Origin: Coffea arabica
Taxonomy: Eukaryota; Streptophyta; Magnoliopsida; Gentianales; Rubiaceae
Assembly (NCBI RefSeq): GCF_036785885.1
Contig: NC_092326.1
Coordinates: 1,860,001-1,924,000 of the forward strand
DNA length: 64,000 bases
Reading direction: 5' to 3'
Under the pieces are notes generated by a model. It was given only the letters and a program-made list of their open reading frames with translations, made no database searches and was not told where the DNA came from. Numbering within the stretch: position 1 is the first letter of the stretch; each line of letters opens with the position of its first letter. The position numbers and the translations under genes are program-made. Of the stretch, positions 36,603-47,279 are shown one piece after another.

Positions 36603-38059
36603 CCACAATCTAACCCAAATAGAGTTTAAAACTCAATGTATCAAGTTTATGAAAACTGCCGGTGCATTAGTCAACTCAAAAGGCATGACTACAAACTCAA
36701 AATAACCACATCTTGAAGCAAAAGCAATCTTAGGTATAACTCATTATAAGATCCTTAACTAATAATAGTCTTGCATCAGATCCAACTTAGAAAACACCCT
36801 GACTCCTTATAATTGGTCAAACAATTCATCTATGTGAGGCAATAAGGGTATTTATTCTTAATGGTTCCCTCATTCAAGTCTCAAAAATTCACGCATAGTT
36901 TTAAATTTCCATCTTTTTTTTAAACAAAAAGCATAGGCACCCTCCACGGAATTCACTCTCCCTAATGTATCCTCTTTCAAATAAAGCGTACGTTACTCTC
37001 TTAATGGATCTTTCACCACTGGTACTTTTTTCAATTTCATTTTATCCCCGGGTGTATTTATAAGAAAAGCTAAATATGCTCATGCTTCCATATGTATAGA
37101 TTTTCTAGTTTGGATTCCTGATACAAGAGCAAACAATGCCAGCTTACTTTTCACATCTATCTAGCCAATCTATTTCTAATATCACATCGTACCCCTTATT
37201 TGCTAGGTCCACTAGATCTGCCAAAAGTTCAATGTTTCCATAATTTGCACTAACAATTAGACACCGATTCCCCCGTAGAAGTCCTAACTTCCAAGTCATA
37301 GAATAAGCGATCACACTTTATCTATACCATTCATGAAACTAGGGTTTACACAAAAATAGTTAGCTTCAAGGTCAAATAAAACTCTAGTTAAATGATTCAA
37401 TCTTGTAGTTCAAAACTTGAATAGAAGGATATATTTTCAACAGAAGACTAGCCTTACCAAATTTTTTGGACTCAATTTGTCCAAAACCATTTACTGGCAT
37501 TCGATTTTCAAAATCAACAATTTTAGTAATGACCAGGTTTCTTTTTTCCCAAACGACCAACCAAATTTTTGTCCAAATCAAGTCAATCATAACATGCGAG
37601 ATATAATCGAGAGCTTTAATGTATTTTGGATATGTATGTGGTAGAATGTGATTCAAAATCTCAAAATTAGAGTTAAAGATACAAACTTTTCTTCATGGTC
37701 CGAAACTAAATTTTCCTAGTAACAAACTTCAAATAATGTTTTTGCCACAATTATCAATACATATTCCGAATTCCTCAAATACATTGAAGAAGATTAACCA
37801 TGCGACTCAACGCGTGGATATTAAAATACACATTAAAATACATATATAATATAATAACATATACATGGAGGGTGTTTCAAAAATTCCCTCAAAGTCTCGA
37901 GTTAAGAGATGGGTTTGAGTAAAACGTATATTTTGGAAAATACTTTTAAGAAAGATAAGTAAACATGCAGGTTCATATATGCATAAATTTCGATCCAACA
38001 CCTTTACCACCCTTCACATCTAATCCAAGAACTAACTCTAATGGTACATAAAACTCGAT
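36603..38059 (-). pseudogene. Internal region 2, left part: decayed gypsy reverse transcriptase and protease
   Basis: On the minus strand 36720-36603 reads [17 protein letters not shown], the conserved reverse transcriptase segment (family: EFVVMPFGLTNAPA). Upstream, 36830-36760 gives VFSKLDLMQDYY, the family's FSKIDLRSGYHQ. Further right, 36960-37390 repeats the decayed protease of internal region 1. Stops and frameshifts are frequent. The segment is interrupted at 38060 by the solo LTR and continues at 43585. Confidence 0.7.
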
Positions 38060-41000
38060 TGTGAGGACCCGAAAATTTTGCTTATTTTATTTATTTTACT
38101 GGCTAAAATAAGTATTTACTCACCCGATTTCTCTGAGTATTATTTTCTAAGCTTTTTAGGTTTAATTAAACGTATCCATAGTTTAGTTATATTTTTAATG
38201 CAATTCGTTTCGAAATTTAATTTCTGTAAGCTCGTTAAGTGAAAATAGTAAATACGCGATTGGAGTAAATAATTGATTCAAGAAATTACATATAACGAAT
38301 AAGTGGTTAAATTTCCTAGTTTTGTTACATTAAATTCATATTTCGAAGGAAAATTATTTCATTGATTTAACAATTAAATTTCTTTGAATTCCGATAGCTA
38401 ATCTTAAGCGTTAATAATGATTAAGTTAATAAGTTTTGATATAAAAGGATAAACGAATATTAAGAATGTTAAATTTATATATTAAGGTCAAACTTGATTT
38501 TTATAGTTTAAATAATTAGGTAATAATGTTAGGAATTACTAGGAACCTTAATATTAAATTGTAATCGATAAATTTCGATAATCGAAACTCTCGCGAGATT
38601 AGTACACTATTAGGAGTTTAAATCACGCATGGGGATAATTCGTGAGATTATGCTCGAATCAAGGGCTTAAGTGGTCATTAGAAGGAAAAGTGAAAAGTCC
38701 AAAATACCCTCCACTACCTCACAAATTACCATGCAAAACCATCAAAATTTCTGGACAACATTTAACTCCACCACCCTAACCGGCCAATGCAAAACTTTTA
38801 CCACTCCTACACTCAACCCCTTCTCAAAACCGCGGCACCACCTTTCTCCCTCTTCATTTCTATACCACAAACCACTACCGCAACTCCATTCCACCTCTTC
38901 TGCAACAATTCACCTCAGACCACACTCCACCTTCACCTCGTTAACATCGACTGAGATAGAGAGGGAGAGACTGAGCCGCACTCTGCAATCCGAGAGAAAA
39001 GAAAGGAAGCGTGCGAGCTGCGAGTCTTCTGTTCTGTCCATGAGCTTGAGGGAAGAGACAGTGCGTGAGCTGCTGCTGCACTCTCCACCTCCACTTCAAC
39101 CAGCTGCAATCCATCTCCAACCGCAACACCACCACACCTGCAACCACTGGCAACCAAGACAGCAGCCAATCATCCATCGCATGCGTGAGATAGCCGTGAG
39201 GAGAGTAAGACAACTTCAGCTTCTGCCGCGTGAGTAAGCTTCCAGTAGAGGTAATCTCTGGGCTGAAACCAATAGATTATAGGTAGATTAAGCTGTATAT
39301 GGACTTGCATGTGAGGTTGGAGTGTCCGGATGAGGAAATCAAAGAAAAGGAAAATCTGATTTTTGATAGAAATAGTTTTGCCGAGAAGCCGAAACAGAAA
39401 TGCAGCTTTAATCTTGTTTCTTTGGAGTAATCTGAGCTTTTAAATGTTGTTAACTAACTAAGAACTAGGTGATTAAGTCTTGCCTGAAGTTAGTTAGTTC
39501 GGATTAAGCTAGAAAAGAAGAGATGAAACAGAATCGGCTTGCCTGCAAGCTCATCCGAGAGTGGCCGAACAACTTGCTGGTTGATTGATGAATTTTTGGT
39601 AACAACCGAGCTGAATCTGGACTGGAAATGCTAGCTAATTAGTTCAGTAGTTGTGCATGTGAGATTTAAGTGCCAAATACAAGGTTTTAACCGAAGGAAA
39701 ATTTTGTTTATGACTGAGTAAATGCTGGAAAATTTACGTGACTTGCCAAGGGAGTGAAACCAGAATTTGCAGTTGTTTCTGGAATTTTTTTCATTAGCAA
39801 ACAATGTTTAGAAATGCATGAAATATATGTGTCTTAAGTCTTGTAAGATATTCAGTTGTAAAGTACTTGATCCGTTGGATAAATTGACCAAAAAATGTTG
39901 AAACATAGCTGCTGCAATTTTTTTTTTCCAGCTTAGCCGATGGTGGCTCTTTTGAGTTTTAATGGAAACTTGGTGAGTGGGCTCTATGAATTCCCACAAT
40001 GACTTGGATGATCTGATTAGCTAGTCAAGTATTTGCTTGTCGGATTTGAGTACTTAATATCATGTATTAGCCGAGTAAAAAGTTGGATTTATGACCAATT
40101 AGCTGCTGGAAATTCTGTTTAGCCGATGACAGATTTATTGTGGTGGGATTATTTGCCAAAATTACATGTTATTTGTTTTATTTCATGTCGGAAAATTTTG
40201 ATGGTGGGCTCTATGAACTCCCACCCTTGGATTAATGATTGATGAGGGATATAATGCTAGTTTAGTGCTTAAATGGGTAGATTAATGATACCTAGCTAGT
40301 CTCGACTTCAAGGGATGTGTAGTTCAAAAATGTTCAGGTTGGTCCTGTTTCAATCGTGCCGCTTTTTGCAGAATTTTGAGGGTTTCATGACTTATATATC
40401 ATGTTTATATGTTGAATATATGGTGTACAAAGTTTCATTGAAAAATATTGAGGTTTGGTTGATCAATGGGATCAATTTCGTGAAGCCAGTAAATCTGGAA
40501 AACTGTTTTCGTAATACTCTGACCCGCTTTTGTATTTCGGCCATAACTCTGTGCTCCAATGTCAAAATCGAGTGCCGTCAGCGGCATTTGAAACTAGATA
40601 TCCCAGCCTTTCCAACGGTATAAAATGTATGTTCTGGTTCCATGTGTGTGAGCCGAACCAACCATTTAAAGATGACTACTCTGTTTCTCTGTTTTACAAG
40701 AACAAAATGCTGAGGCTACAACTTGTGGCTCGAATTCGATCTAGTTGTGTGCCGAATTTCAAAATGATTTCTTCTGTGAAATTATAGCTCTATGACTATG
40801 TTTTCCAATGCCATAAACCATGCCAAATTCCGAGTTAATTTGAGTGACTGTGATCAAAATATGAAACCTGCTCTTGAAAACCCTGATTTTTAGACAGATT
40901 TGATGCAAGGCTTGGTTTAGACTTGATAATTAATTTCTTGGTGTTAAACACCCACCAAAGGTACCATGAATGTTCTTTAGATTTTGCCTCAACAAATGAA

Positions 41001-43579
41001 CCATGTTTAGAGGATTTTCTCTTGGTCAAAAGTTTAGAAAAGGAAATTTTCATACACAAGGCAACCTTGCCTTAAAATTTTGGAAACTTGAGTGATTTTG
41101 TTAAGTGACTTTCCGTGCATATTTTTCTATGAAATTTGACAGAGGAATAACCCTTATATGGTAGTATTATACTGCTAATTATGGTGTTATTCTGAGCCGT
41201 ATCATGGGTCAAATAAATTACCAAAGTTCGAGACCTGATTTTGGAAAACCCTTGTTTAACAAGAAACTTTTAGTAACTTTGAGCTACCGTACCTTGGTGC
41301 TCAAAACTCCGTTTCTCATTCTGCTTGTTTTACTGTAAACTTGGTTTACGACTCTAAAAGAGTATCAAATTTAAAAGGCTAGTTCTAATCAAGTGAATTT
41401 TCCCGAATTTTCAAAGTTGGCCAAAAACCAACTTAAATCTGCCTTTTTTGACTATCTTCCATTTAGAATCATGGAAAAGTGTATTCTAGGAACTTTTAGT
41501 ACTTTCAAAGAGGTTTCCAATAGTACCAAGTTTTCCAATTTTGGGGTTGTAGAGAGTAAGATATGATTTTTCAAAGATTACTTGTTAAATCTGGAATTTT
41601 CTAACTTAAAGGAAACTAAGGGGTTTCGAACTCTTCATTTCTTTCAATATCATTTGGTTGTTTTACATTTGAATCCAGAGATGGAAATCAGATTTGTCTT
41701 GTGTTTTAAAACCCCACTTTTGAACCTCGAGTTACACGAATTCTTAGGCTCGTCTCCGCATTAATTTCTTAGATTGCACTAGCGTACAATCTTCATCGAA
41801 AACTAGAGAATTCGTAGCGATATTGAGTGGTACTTGCATTATTGTTTGCTCAGGCAATCGAGGAGATCTCCAAGAGGAACTCGGAGCGGACGCCTAAAAC
41901 GCTTGTTTGAGACCTATTGCGCTTGTTTGACTAGGTGAGTGTTCCATATAGGAATACGTAATGGAATAAGTCTAGGACATGCTCATTTCATGATTTCTAA
42001 GTGTTAAGTACTATGTGTTAAATATTTACCATACCCATGCTTGAAAATGCTCGAATAACATGACTTGGTATGCTATGGTTGCATACGTCGTTGGAGTGAA
42101 TCTCCTCGACTCTCACATGGTAAAAATGGGATAACGGCCAATGATGGCCTATTAATATGGCAAATGCCTGCCAAATAACCGTCATTACTCAACCGTCAAC
42201 CGTTAACAGTTAACCGTGAACCGTTTACCAACCCACATGACTACTTGATTACCTGACTATTTGCTCACATGATTTCTAATCTATATGATTATTCGATATC
42301 CGTGAATTACATGCTCCCATGAAATCAACTTGTATTGCTTACGTGCTTACGTGCTAAGTATCCACTTGATTACTTGATTATCATGAATCACATGTTATAT
42401 GAAGTTGTCCATCATTGTTAGGCGAGTGTGTACTTTACCTCACTCGACCTATTCAAATGATGGATTTTACTTTTTGTCGAATTACTTGGTTACCTGTGCA
42501 TGTTGTAAGCTATAAGCTGAACTTGGGCCCTGCCTCGGTTACTGACCTACTCGAGCCAGGACTGGGCTCGGTCGGGTAGGTTGGAACCCTGGACAACCGT
42601 TTCGATATACTCAAGTACTACCACTGGAGGGATAAGGTGATGGCCAGTCAATCGAAGGAGTTACCGATCGGAGTTATAAGGACGGGAAGTGGACCGAGTA
42701 CTGTATCCTTTTGTGCTTGCTTTGCTATTAATAATGTTATTGCTCTCCTAGTTGACACTTCTCGGGTAAGACTCCTCATGAGCATTAATCTCTGAGATGA
42801 AGCAATCCTTGTAATGTTCTTCTAGTCAGACGAGCCATTATTTGTTTGACTAAAAATTCATGAAAATATATTTATATGGTCATTCATTTCAAAAATACGT
42901 TAGTGATTTTAGATAATTTATGAGTTGTACTCATAGTAAAGTTACCAGCAAAAGTACTACTACTACATGTGTTTTCAAAGTAGCAATTATCCGAGTAATG
43001 ATTATCACCTTATGATAACCTGCCATTGTGTAACCTCGCACCATGCATATGACATGCACAACTTTCTTGATTTGTTTGAACTGTTAGAGTGTCTTGGAAC
43101 CTCACTGGGCTGTGTAGCTCATTCCACGTTGTGATTTTCTTTTACAGGATTTGAGACCAAAGGTGCTCGGAAGTAGTACTAGATTGTTTACTTTCATGAA
43201 TGTAATTCGAGTTAAACATTGTAGTTTTGCCTTAGGTTGCCACTTGAAGCTGGAAAGGTGTAAACCCTGGATTTGTATATGGCTTGTATGAATTTGTTAC
43301 TTGGCTTGTAAGGATGTATTTGAATTGATGTTTTGTTTCTTGGGTTGTATTCGGGAAGGTATTTTAAGAATTGACGTTGGCTATCTTAAGGCACTGTTAT
43401 CTCTGAAGTTAATGTGATTCTAGAAACCGGCTTATTTGGAGGGAAACGATGTTGTAATAGATTAGGTTATACTTCGGAAGGATTTTTTTTGCTAGCTTGC
43501 TTGCGTGAGTCCTGGCGAGAGTTAGGCAGACGGCCCGCCAACCCTCTGGTTCGCCTTAGGGGAAAGTGGGGTCGCCACA
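38060..43579 (+). mobile_element. Solo LTR of 5.5 kb, gypsy-type, nested
   Basis: Starts TGTGAGGACCCG and ends GGGGTCGCCACA, with perfect 5-bp target duplication TCGAT at 38055-38059 and 43580-43584. The flanks rejoin into sequence like 31500-31530 (AAGCTCGGTCATCTTTACTC). No primer site, gag or pol lies between, so this is a solo LTR left by recombination. The start and end boxes match (reverse-complemented) the ends of the LTR at 58271-61345, so it is a related Tekay/Del-like family. 38930-39240 is GC-richer with GAGAGAGAGGG tracts and may mark the promoter/leader. The frame at 38671-39237 (188 codons) is not recognisable as a protein. Confidence 0.88.
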
Positions 43580-43584
43580 TCGAT

Positions 43585-44958
43585 CATCTTTACTCTCTAA
43601 TTCACAATAAATTTTCATTCTTACACCTTAGATAATATCCGAACCTAATCTCTGCCTGATTTTCGATTCTCATACGGGTTCAAAATGTATGTACATATAT
43701 ATAAATATTTGTGGAAAAAGAACAACAGGTAAGTGGATATATATATAGTAATAGTCAAGCAGAGTCTGAAAATACTTTTATTCAGTTAAAACAAATAGGA
43801 ATTGAGTTCAAATCACCTCATGAATAACCAATGCAATACTTTGGGAGTTCAAACGTTCATAAAAGTTTAAAACATGTCCACAGAACCAATCACAAGATAT
43901 GTGTAGAACAATTATCAAAACTTCACAGGGGAGAACCTCATTAGGTACCCAACTAGGTCAATCCATTATAATACTGGTAGGTCTAATCTTCTCATTCATT
44001 TTCGATTCATATCCAACACTAGGATCACATTGAATTACATAAGACTATCCATCAATCTTTCTTTCTGTGATTCCTCATCTTTCTCAGAAGTGCAGGGTTG
44101 CCTAAACCCATGCTCATGGCCCTTTTCTCGTCCTCACCGATCTATACTTAGTACAAGTCTATAAGCGTAAGAAAATGAATAATTAGGCATATAAGAACTT
44201 AATGCATATACAAGTTGTAAAAATATTTAGAATAAAAGCATGATTCTTTACATATACCAAAAGTCATAGTACGAGTCGGGAAATCACAAAACAAGCCAAA
44301 TATATCAAATACAGGATATAGGCAACTAAGTGTTTCAAAATATAGGAGTACATGCAGGCAAAATACAAAAGGCACCACGGCATGCACCACTCCTACTATC
44401 CTTGGCAAGATCGAAAAAAGGAAAATCATAATTCTAGTTCGGGACAAAACTAAAAGAATCCACGATACTAGGCCATATCATTCGAATAATTATAAATTCC
44501 AAATTTCATTCAAAATCCTAAACTACTTTCTAAGTTCTTAGCCTAAAACTTCCAATGAATGCAAACTTTCCTCACTAAATTCAAGATGAAAGTTCCTATA
44601 CAGGCTAAGATAATAAGTCAAATCAAAAGGGAATGCAAAAGATGTCTCATTTTCAAACTCAAAGTGAATTCCAAAATTTTTCAAATGATTAAAATTTTCT
44701 GCCGAAATTCGACAAGCAAAATAGTGGATGAAGCAAGGTGTCCAATCCTTAAACTCATCAGAAGGCCATTTAAAATTCATAATCTTGACTCACCTCCAAC
44801 ACAACTCGAACATTAAAGTCTTATAGTGTTATGTGAACAAAATAGTGCCCCAATATCAAGAAACTTTTGAAATCAAGGTTGCTTCAAGTCTTCAACTCTA
44901 GAACAACTTAAAGAGATGGAATCACCTTTAGAGTAAAGTCCGCAAGACATTAAATTAT
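43585..44958 (-). pseudogene. Internal region 2, middle part: gag and leader remnant
   Basis: This continues 36603-38059 after the solo LTR and parallels 31510-32850 of internal region 1 (shared CATCTTTACTCTCTAATTCAC, TTTCTTTCTGTGAT, AAGAAACTTTTGAAATCAA). It has no intact frame. It ends at the LINE insertion site, whose target duplication occupies 44943-44958. Confidence 0.65.
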
Positions 44959-45474
44959 TTTCCTTCTTCATGTGGCGTTTACTATATGGCCATCTGCCAG
45001 TGGATGATGTGCTGCAGAAATTCCAGATTCATGGTCCATCTAAGTGTCAATGTTGCTTGCCGGCCCAAGGTGAAACGTTGCAGCATGTGTTCTCTACTGG
45101 TCTCTTGGCGGGTGAGACTTGGAGGTTCTTTGAGCGCTCCTTAGGAGTGTCTGCACGAGGTGTGACTGTTAGGTCTCGATGTTCTGATTGGTGGATGTTT
45201 CCTGTTAAAGGGAGGGCGCTCCGCTGGGTGTCCCGGATTCTTCCGGTCCTTATTCTATGGTTCTTATGGCGTGCTAGGAATGCATCCAAGTTTGAGGGGT
45301 GCAAGGTTTCTGGGGTGCAGGTTCGGGTGTCTATCTGTTCCGAATTGCAAAGTTTAGCTCAAATCCACTTTCCAGGGATCGCGCGTTTGCCTTGCCAGTG
45401 GGAGGGGTTCCTAGAGGGTTTTTCATTGGCCAGAAGGGTGTTAGTAGCTAAGGTGGTGAGGTGGACCATAGCCC
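44959..45474 (+). pseudogene. LINE ORF2 fragment: reverse-transcriptase zinc-binding (zf-RVT) region
   Basis: The plus-strand frame from 44970 reads WRLLYGHLPVDDVLQK, then KCQCC, ETLQHVFSTG and WRFFERSLGV, the pattern of the zf-RVT domain at the end of plant LINE ORF2. It continues through LPVLILWFLWRARNASKFEG and stops aligning after VVRWTIAP, where the RNase H part of LINE ORF2 normally begins (RWTPPP-like). It has no start of its own and is inverted relative to ORF1 next door. The open frame to 45602 runs on into antisense ORF1. Confidence 0.72.
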
Positions 45475-46951
45475 CCTGCTGCTCCCTCACCTCCACCCTG
45501 ACCTGCTCCACTGAACCCGCCAGCTCAAGATCACCTCCCCGAAGCTCCCCCAATTCCAGGTCAGCCCCTATAGACGACTCATCAGAGTTATCGATTACTT
45601 GATCAGCCAACCTGTGAATAAGGTTGTCAGCAGCGGAAACAATGGCCTCCTCCACCAGCTCCGCCACCCGAACCTGGGACGACGGTGGAGTGGCAGGCAG
45701 GACTCCCAAATCTATTGTCAAAACTGGTGCAGCAGCTGACCCCAAACCCGATTCTAACTCACCCCTTGTCACAACCGTACGTTCAAGCCCAAGCTGTGGA
45801 GGCTGTGCAGAAATGATCTGCTTTGCACTCGCACCTTCAGTCGCAGGCAACAGCGGAGCATCCGAGCACAACTTGGTTCGTTCTAATGCCCGCGTCGCAA
45901 CCGCACCTGCAAGCCCAGGTTGTTGGGATTGAGCCAAAGTGATCTGCTCCGCACCTTCAGATGCAGGGAATAACGGAACATCAGAGCCCATCCCTGAAAC
46001 TGCTCCCTCCAACACCACAGAGGGCTCCTCCACCCCAGGCAACACAGCAGCCCCACTGCCATCAGCCGCATCTAGAGACTCCCCTGCACCCGCCAGAGGC
46101 TTCGAAGATGCAATCAACTTCCCCCCCTCATCCAATTCTACAGCACTAACATGGACCTTCTGAGTCGGCCCCTTCGACATTCGCATCTCTGGGAACTTCA
46201 CATGGCAGAGGCCCTCCTCATGCCCATGACGATAGCAAAAACCACAATACTTTGGAAGGCTCTCAGGGATCAATGGTTGCCAGAATCCATCTCTATCCCC
46301 CATGTCTACCCAAACTCTAGAGGGAAGCGACTTCAGCAGATCCACCTCCACACACACCCGCGCCACATTCGGACGGATAAAAGACGATGTTGCCGCATCA
46401 ACAAACAACGGGTTCCCCAGGCAGGAGACAATGTGAAACAAACAAGGCTTGGCAAACAAATGGATAGGAAGCTTGGGTAATCTGAACCAAACAGGAACTA
46501 GGGACGATTCCCTATCAACATGAAACTTCGAACTCCACTTGAAAACCCGCATAGGACACCCATGAACATACCACACATTTCTTGCCCATACACGAAGAAA
46601 ATCTGCCTCTCCATTAAATCGCAGCAAAACATGTCTAGCGTCTAATAAACCAACAGACACTGAGTCCTTTAGATCAAGCGTAGAGAAAAACTTACGCAAT
46701 TCAGGCAAAAGGGGACGGCCCCTGGAAAACTTCCCAACCAACGTGAAACGGAACGGCGACGCCATAGCAGCAATATCTGCCGCATTGAAGACCACCGCAG
46801 GCTCTCCACGATGGGTAGAGACAGCCGCCTGGACCTTCACCACCTCCGATGGCGACCGATCTTGGAACAAAGCAGAAAACGCCTTCTTCTTAAACGTTGG
46901 GGAAGAAGACAGACCCCCACCCTGAGATGAGGGGGCAGCCGCGGCTGCCAT
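45359..46951 (-). CDS. LINE ORF1 (DUF4283 and CCHC zinc knuckle)
   Basis: A 530-codon frame starts at ATG 46951. A DUF4283-type domain lies at about residues 66-210 (FRFTLVGKFSRGRP, WYVHGCPMRVFKWS, VPVWFRLPKLPIHLF), followed by a CX2CX4HX4C knuckle with C236, C239, H244 and C249 (CGFCYRHGHEEGLC). This is the usual layout of plant LINE ORF1, an RNA-binding protein needed for retrotransposition. The rest is low-complexity Ala/Val/Glu-rich. The last ~38 codons (below about 45475) are antisense of the inverted ORF2 piece, so the true C-terminus is lost. The frame is otherwise open, implying a recent insertion. Confidence 0.8.
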   Translation of the reverse strand: MAAAAAPSSQGGGLSSSPTFKKKAFSALFQDRSPSEVVKVQAAVSTHRGEPAVVFNAADIAAMASPFRFTLVGKFSRGRPLLPELRKFFSTLDLKDSVSVGLLDARHVLLRFNGEADFLRVWARNVWYVHGCPMRVFKWSSKFHVDRESSLVPVWFRLPKLPIHLFAKPCLFHIVSCLGNPLFVDAATSSFIRPNVARVCVEVDLLKSLPSRVWVDMGDRDGFWQPLIPESLPKYCGFCYRHGHEEGLCHVKFPEMRMSKGPTQKVHVSAVELDEGGKLIASSKPLAGAGESLDAADGSGAAVLPGVEEPSVVLEGAVSGMGSDVPLFPASEGAEQITLAQSQQPGLAGAVATRALERTKLCSDAPLLPATEGASAKQIISAQPPQLGLERTVVTRGELESGLGSAAAPVLTIDLGVLPATPPSSQVRVAELVEEAIVSAADNLIHRLADQVIDNSDESSIGADLELGELRGGDLELAGSVEQVRVEVREQQGAMVHLTTLATNTLLANEKPSRNPSHWQGKRAIPGKWI

Positions 46952-47068
46952 GCACGAGGAACCAGAGAACCCTAAATTTCTAAAACAGGAAACCCGAGAG
47001 AGAAAATTCTTTTTTTAGTAACCGCCCCTCGTTAAGATGGATAATTAAGTCCCAAGACATTAAATTAT

Positions 47069-47279
47069 AAACGTATAAGGATTTAACTCCAACAAAAATA
47101 AAACATTAGTATTCAACATCCTTCTAATTAAACACAAACACTTCAATATTACTCGTTAAAACATCAAGCACCAAAAACACATTGCACTTAACACACAATT
47201 AAATCCCACAGTCCGATATCCTAAACAATTGGCCAAAGATACACTACAAAAATCTTAAAACCTAAACTCTGAAACCAAC
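47069..47279 (-). other. Internal region 2, right part with primer-binding site
   Basis: Continuation of the leader after the LINE. The reverse complement of a primer site, CTCTGAAACCAAC, directly abuts LTR C at 47280; it differs at one base from the CTCTGATACCAAC expected for an initiator-Met-tRNA primer. The rest matches 32850-33050. Confidence 0.7.

Larger units (their letters stand above)
44943..47068 (-). mobile_element. Rearranged LINE (ORF1 plus an inverted ORF2 segment) with 16-bp target duplication
   Basis: CAAGACATTAAATTAT occurs at 44943-44958 and at 47053-47068, a 16-bp target duplication typical of LINE insertion. The insert (44959-47052, 2094 bp) is clearly GC-richer than its host. 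The right two thirds carry LINE ORF1 on the minus strand; the left ~515 bp carry an ORF2 C-terminal piece on the plus strand. The junction is near 45475. No reverse transcriptase core, endonuclease or convincing poly(A)/poly(T) tail is present. The inversion resembles products of twin priming, but the inverted part is the downstream one, which is unusual. Confidence 0.8.

Noticed and set aside
38671..39237. 188-codon plus-strand frame
   Set aside because: Lies wholly inside the solo LTR, is low-complexity (His/Ser/Pro/Thr-rich), has overlapping antisense frames of similar kind and no recognisable domain.
44970..45602. 210-codon plus-strand frame as a stand-alone gene
   Set aside because: The first two thirds are LINE ORF2 zf-RVT sequence within a 16-bp target duplication; the rest is antisense of LINE ORF1.
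45624..46480. Several plus-strand frames across 45624-46480
   Set aside because: Shadows of the GC-rich minus-strand LINE ORF1.
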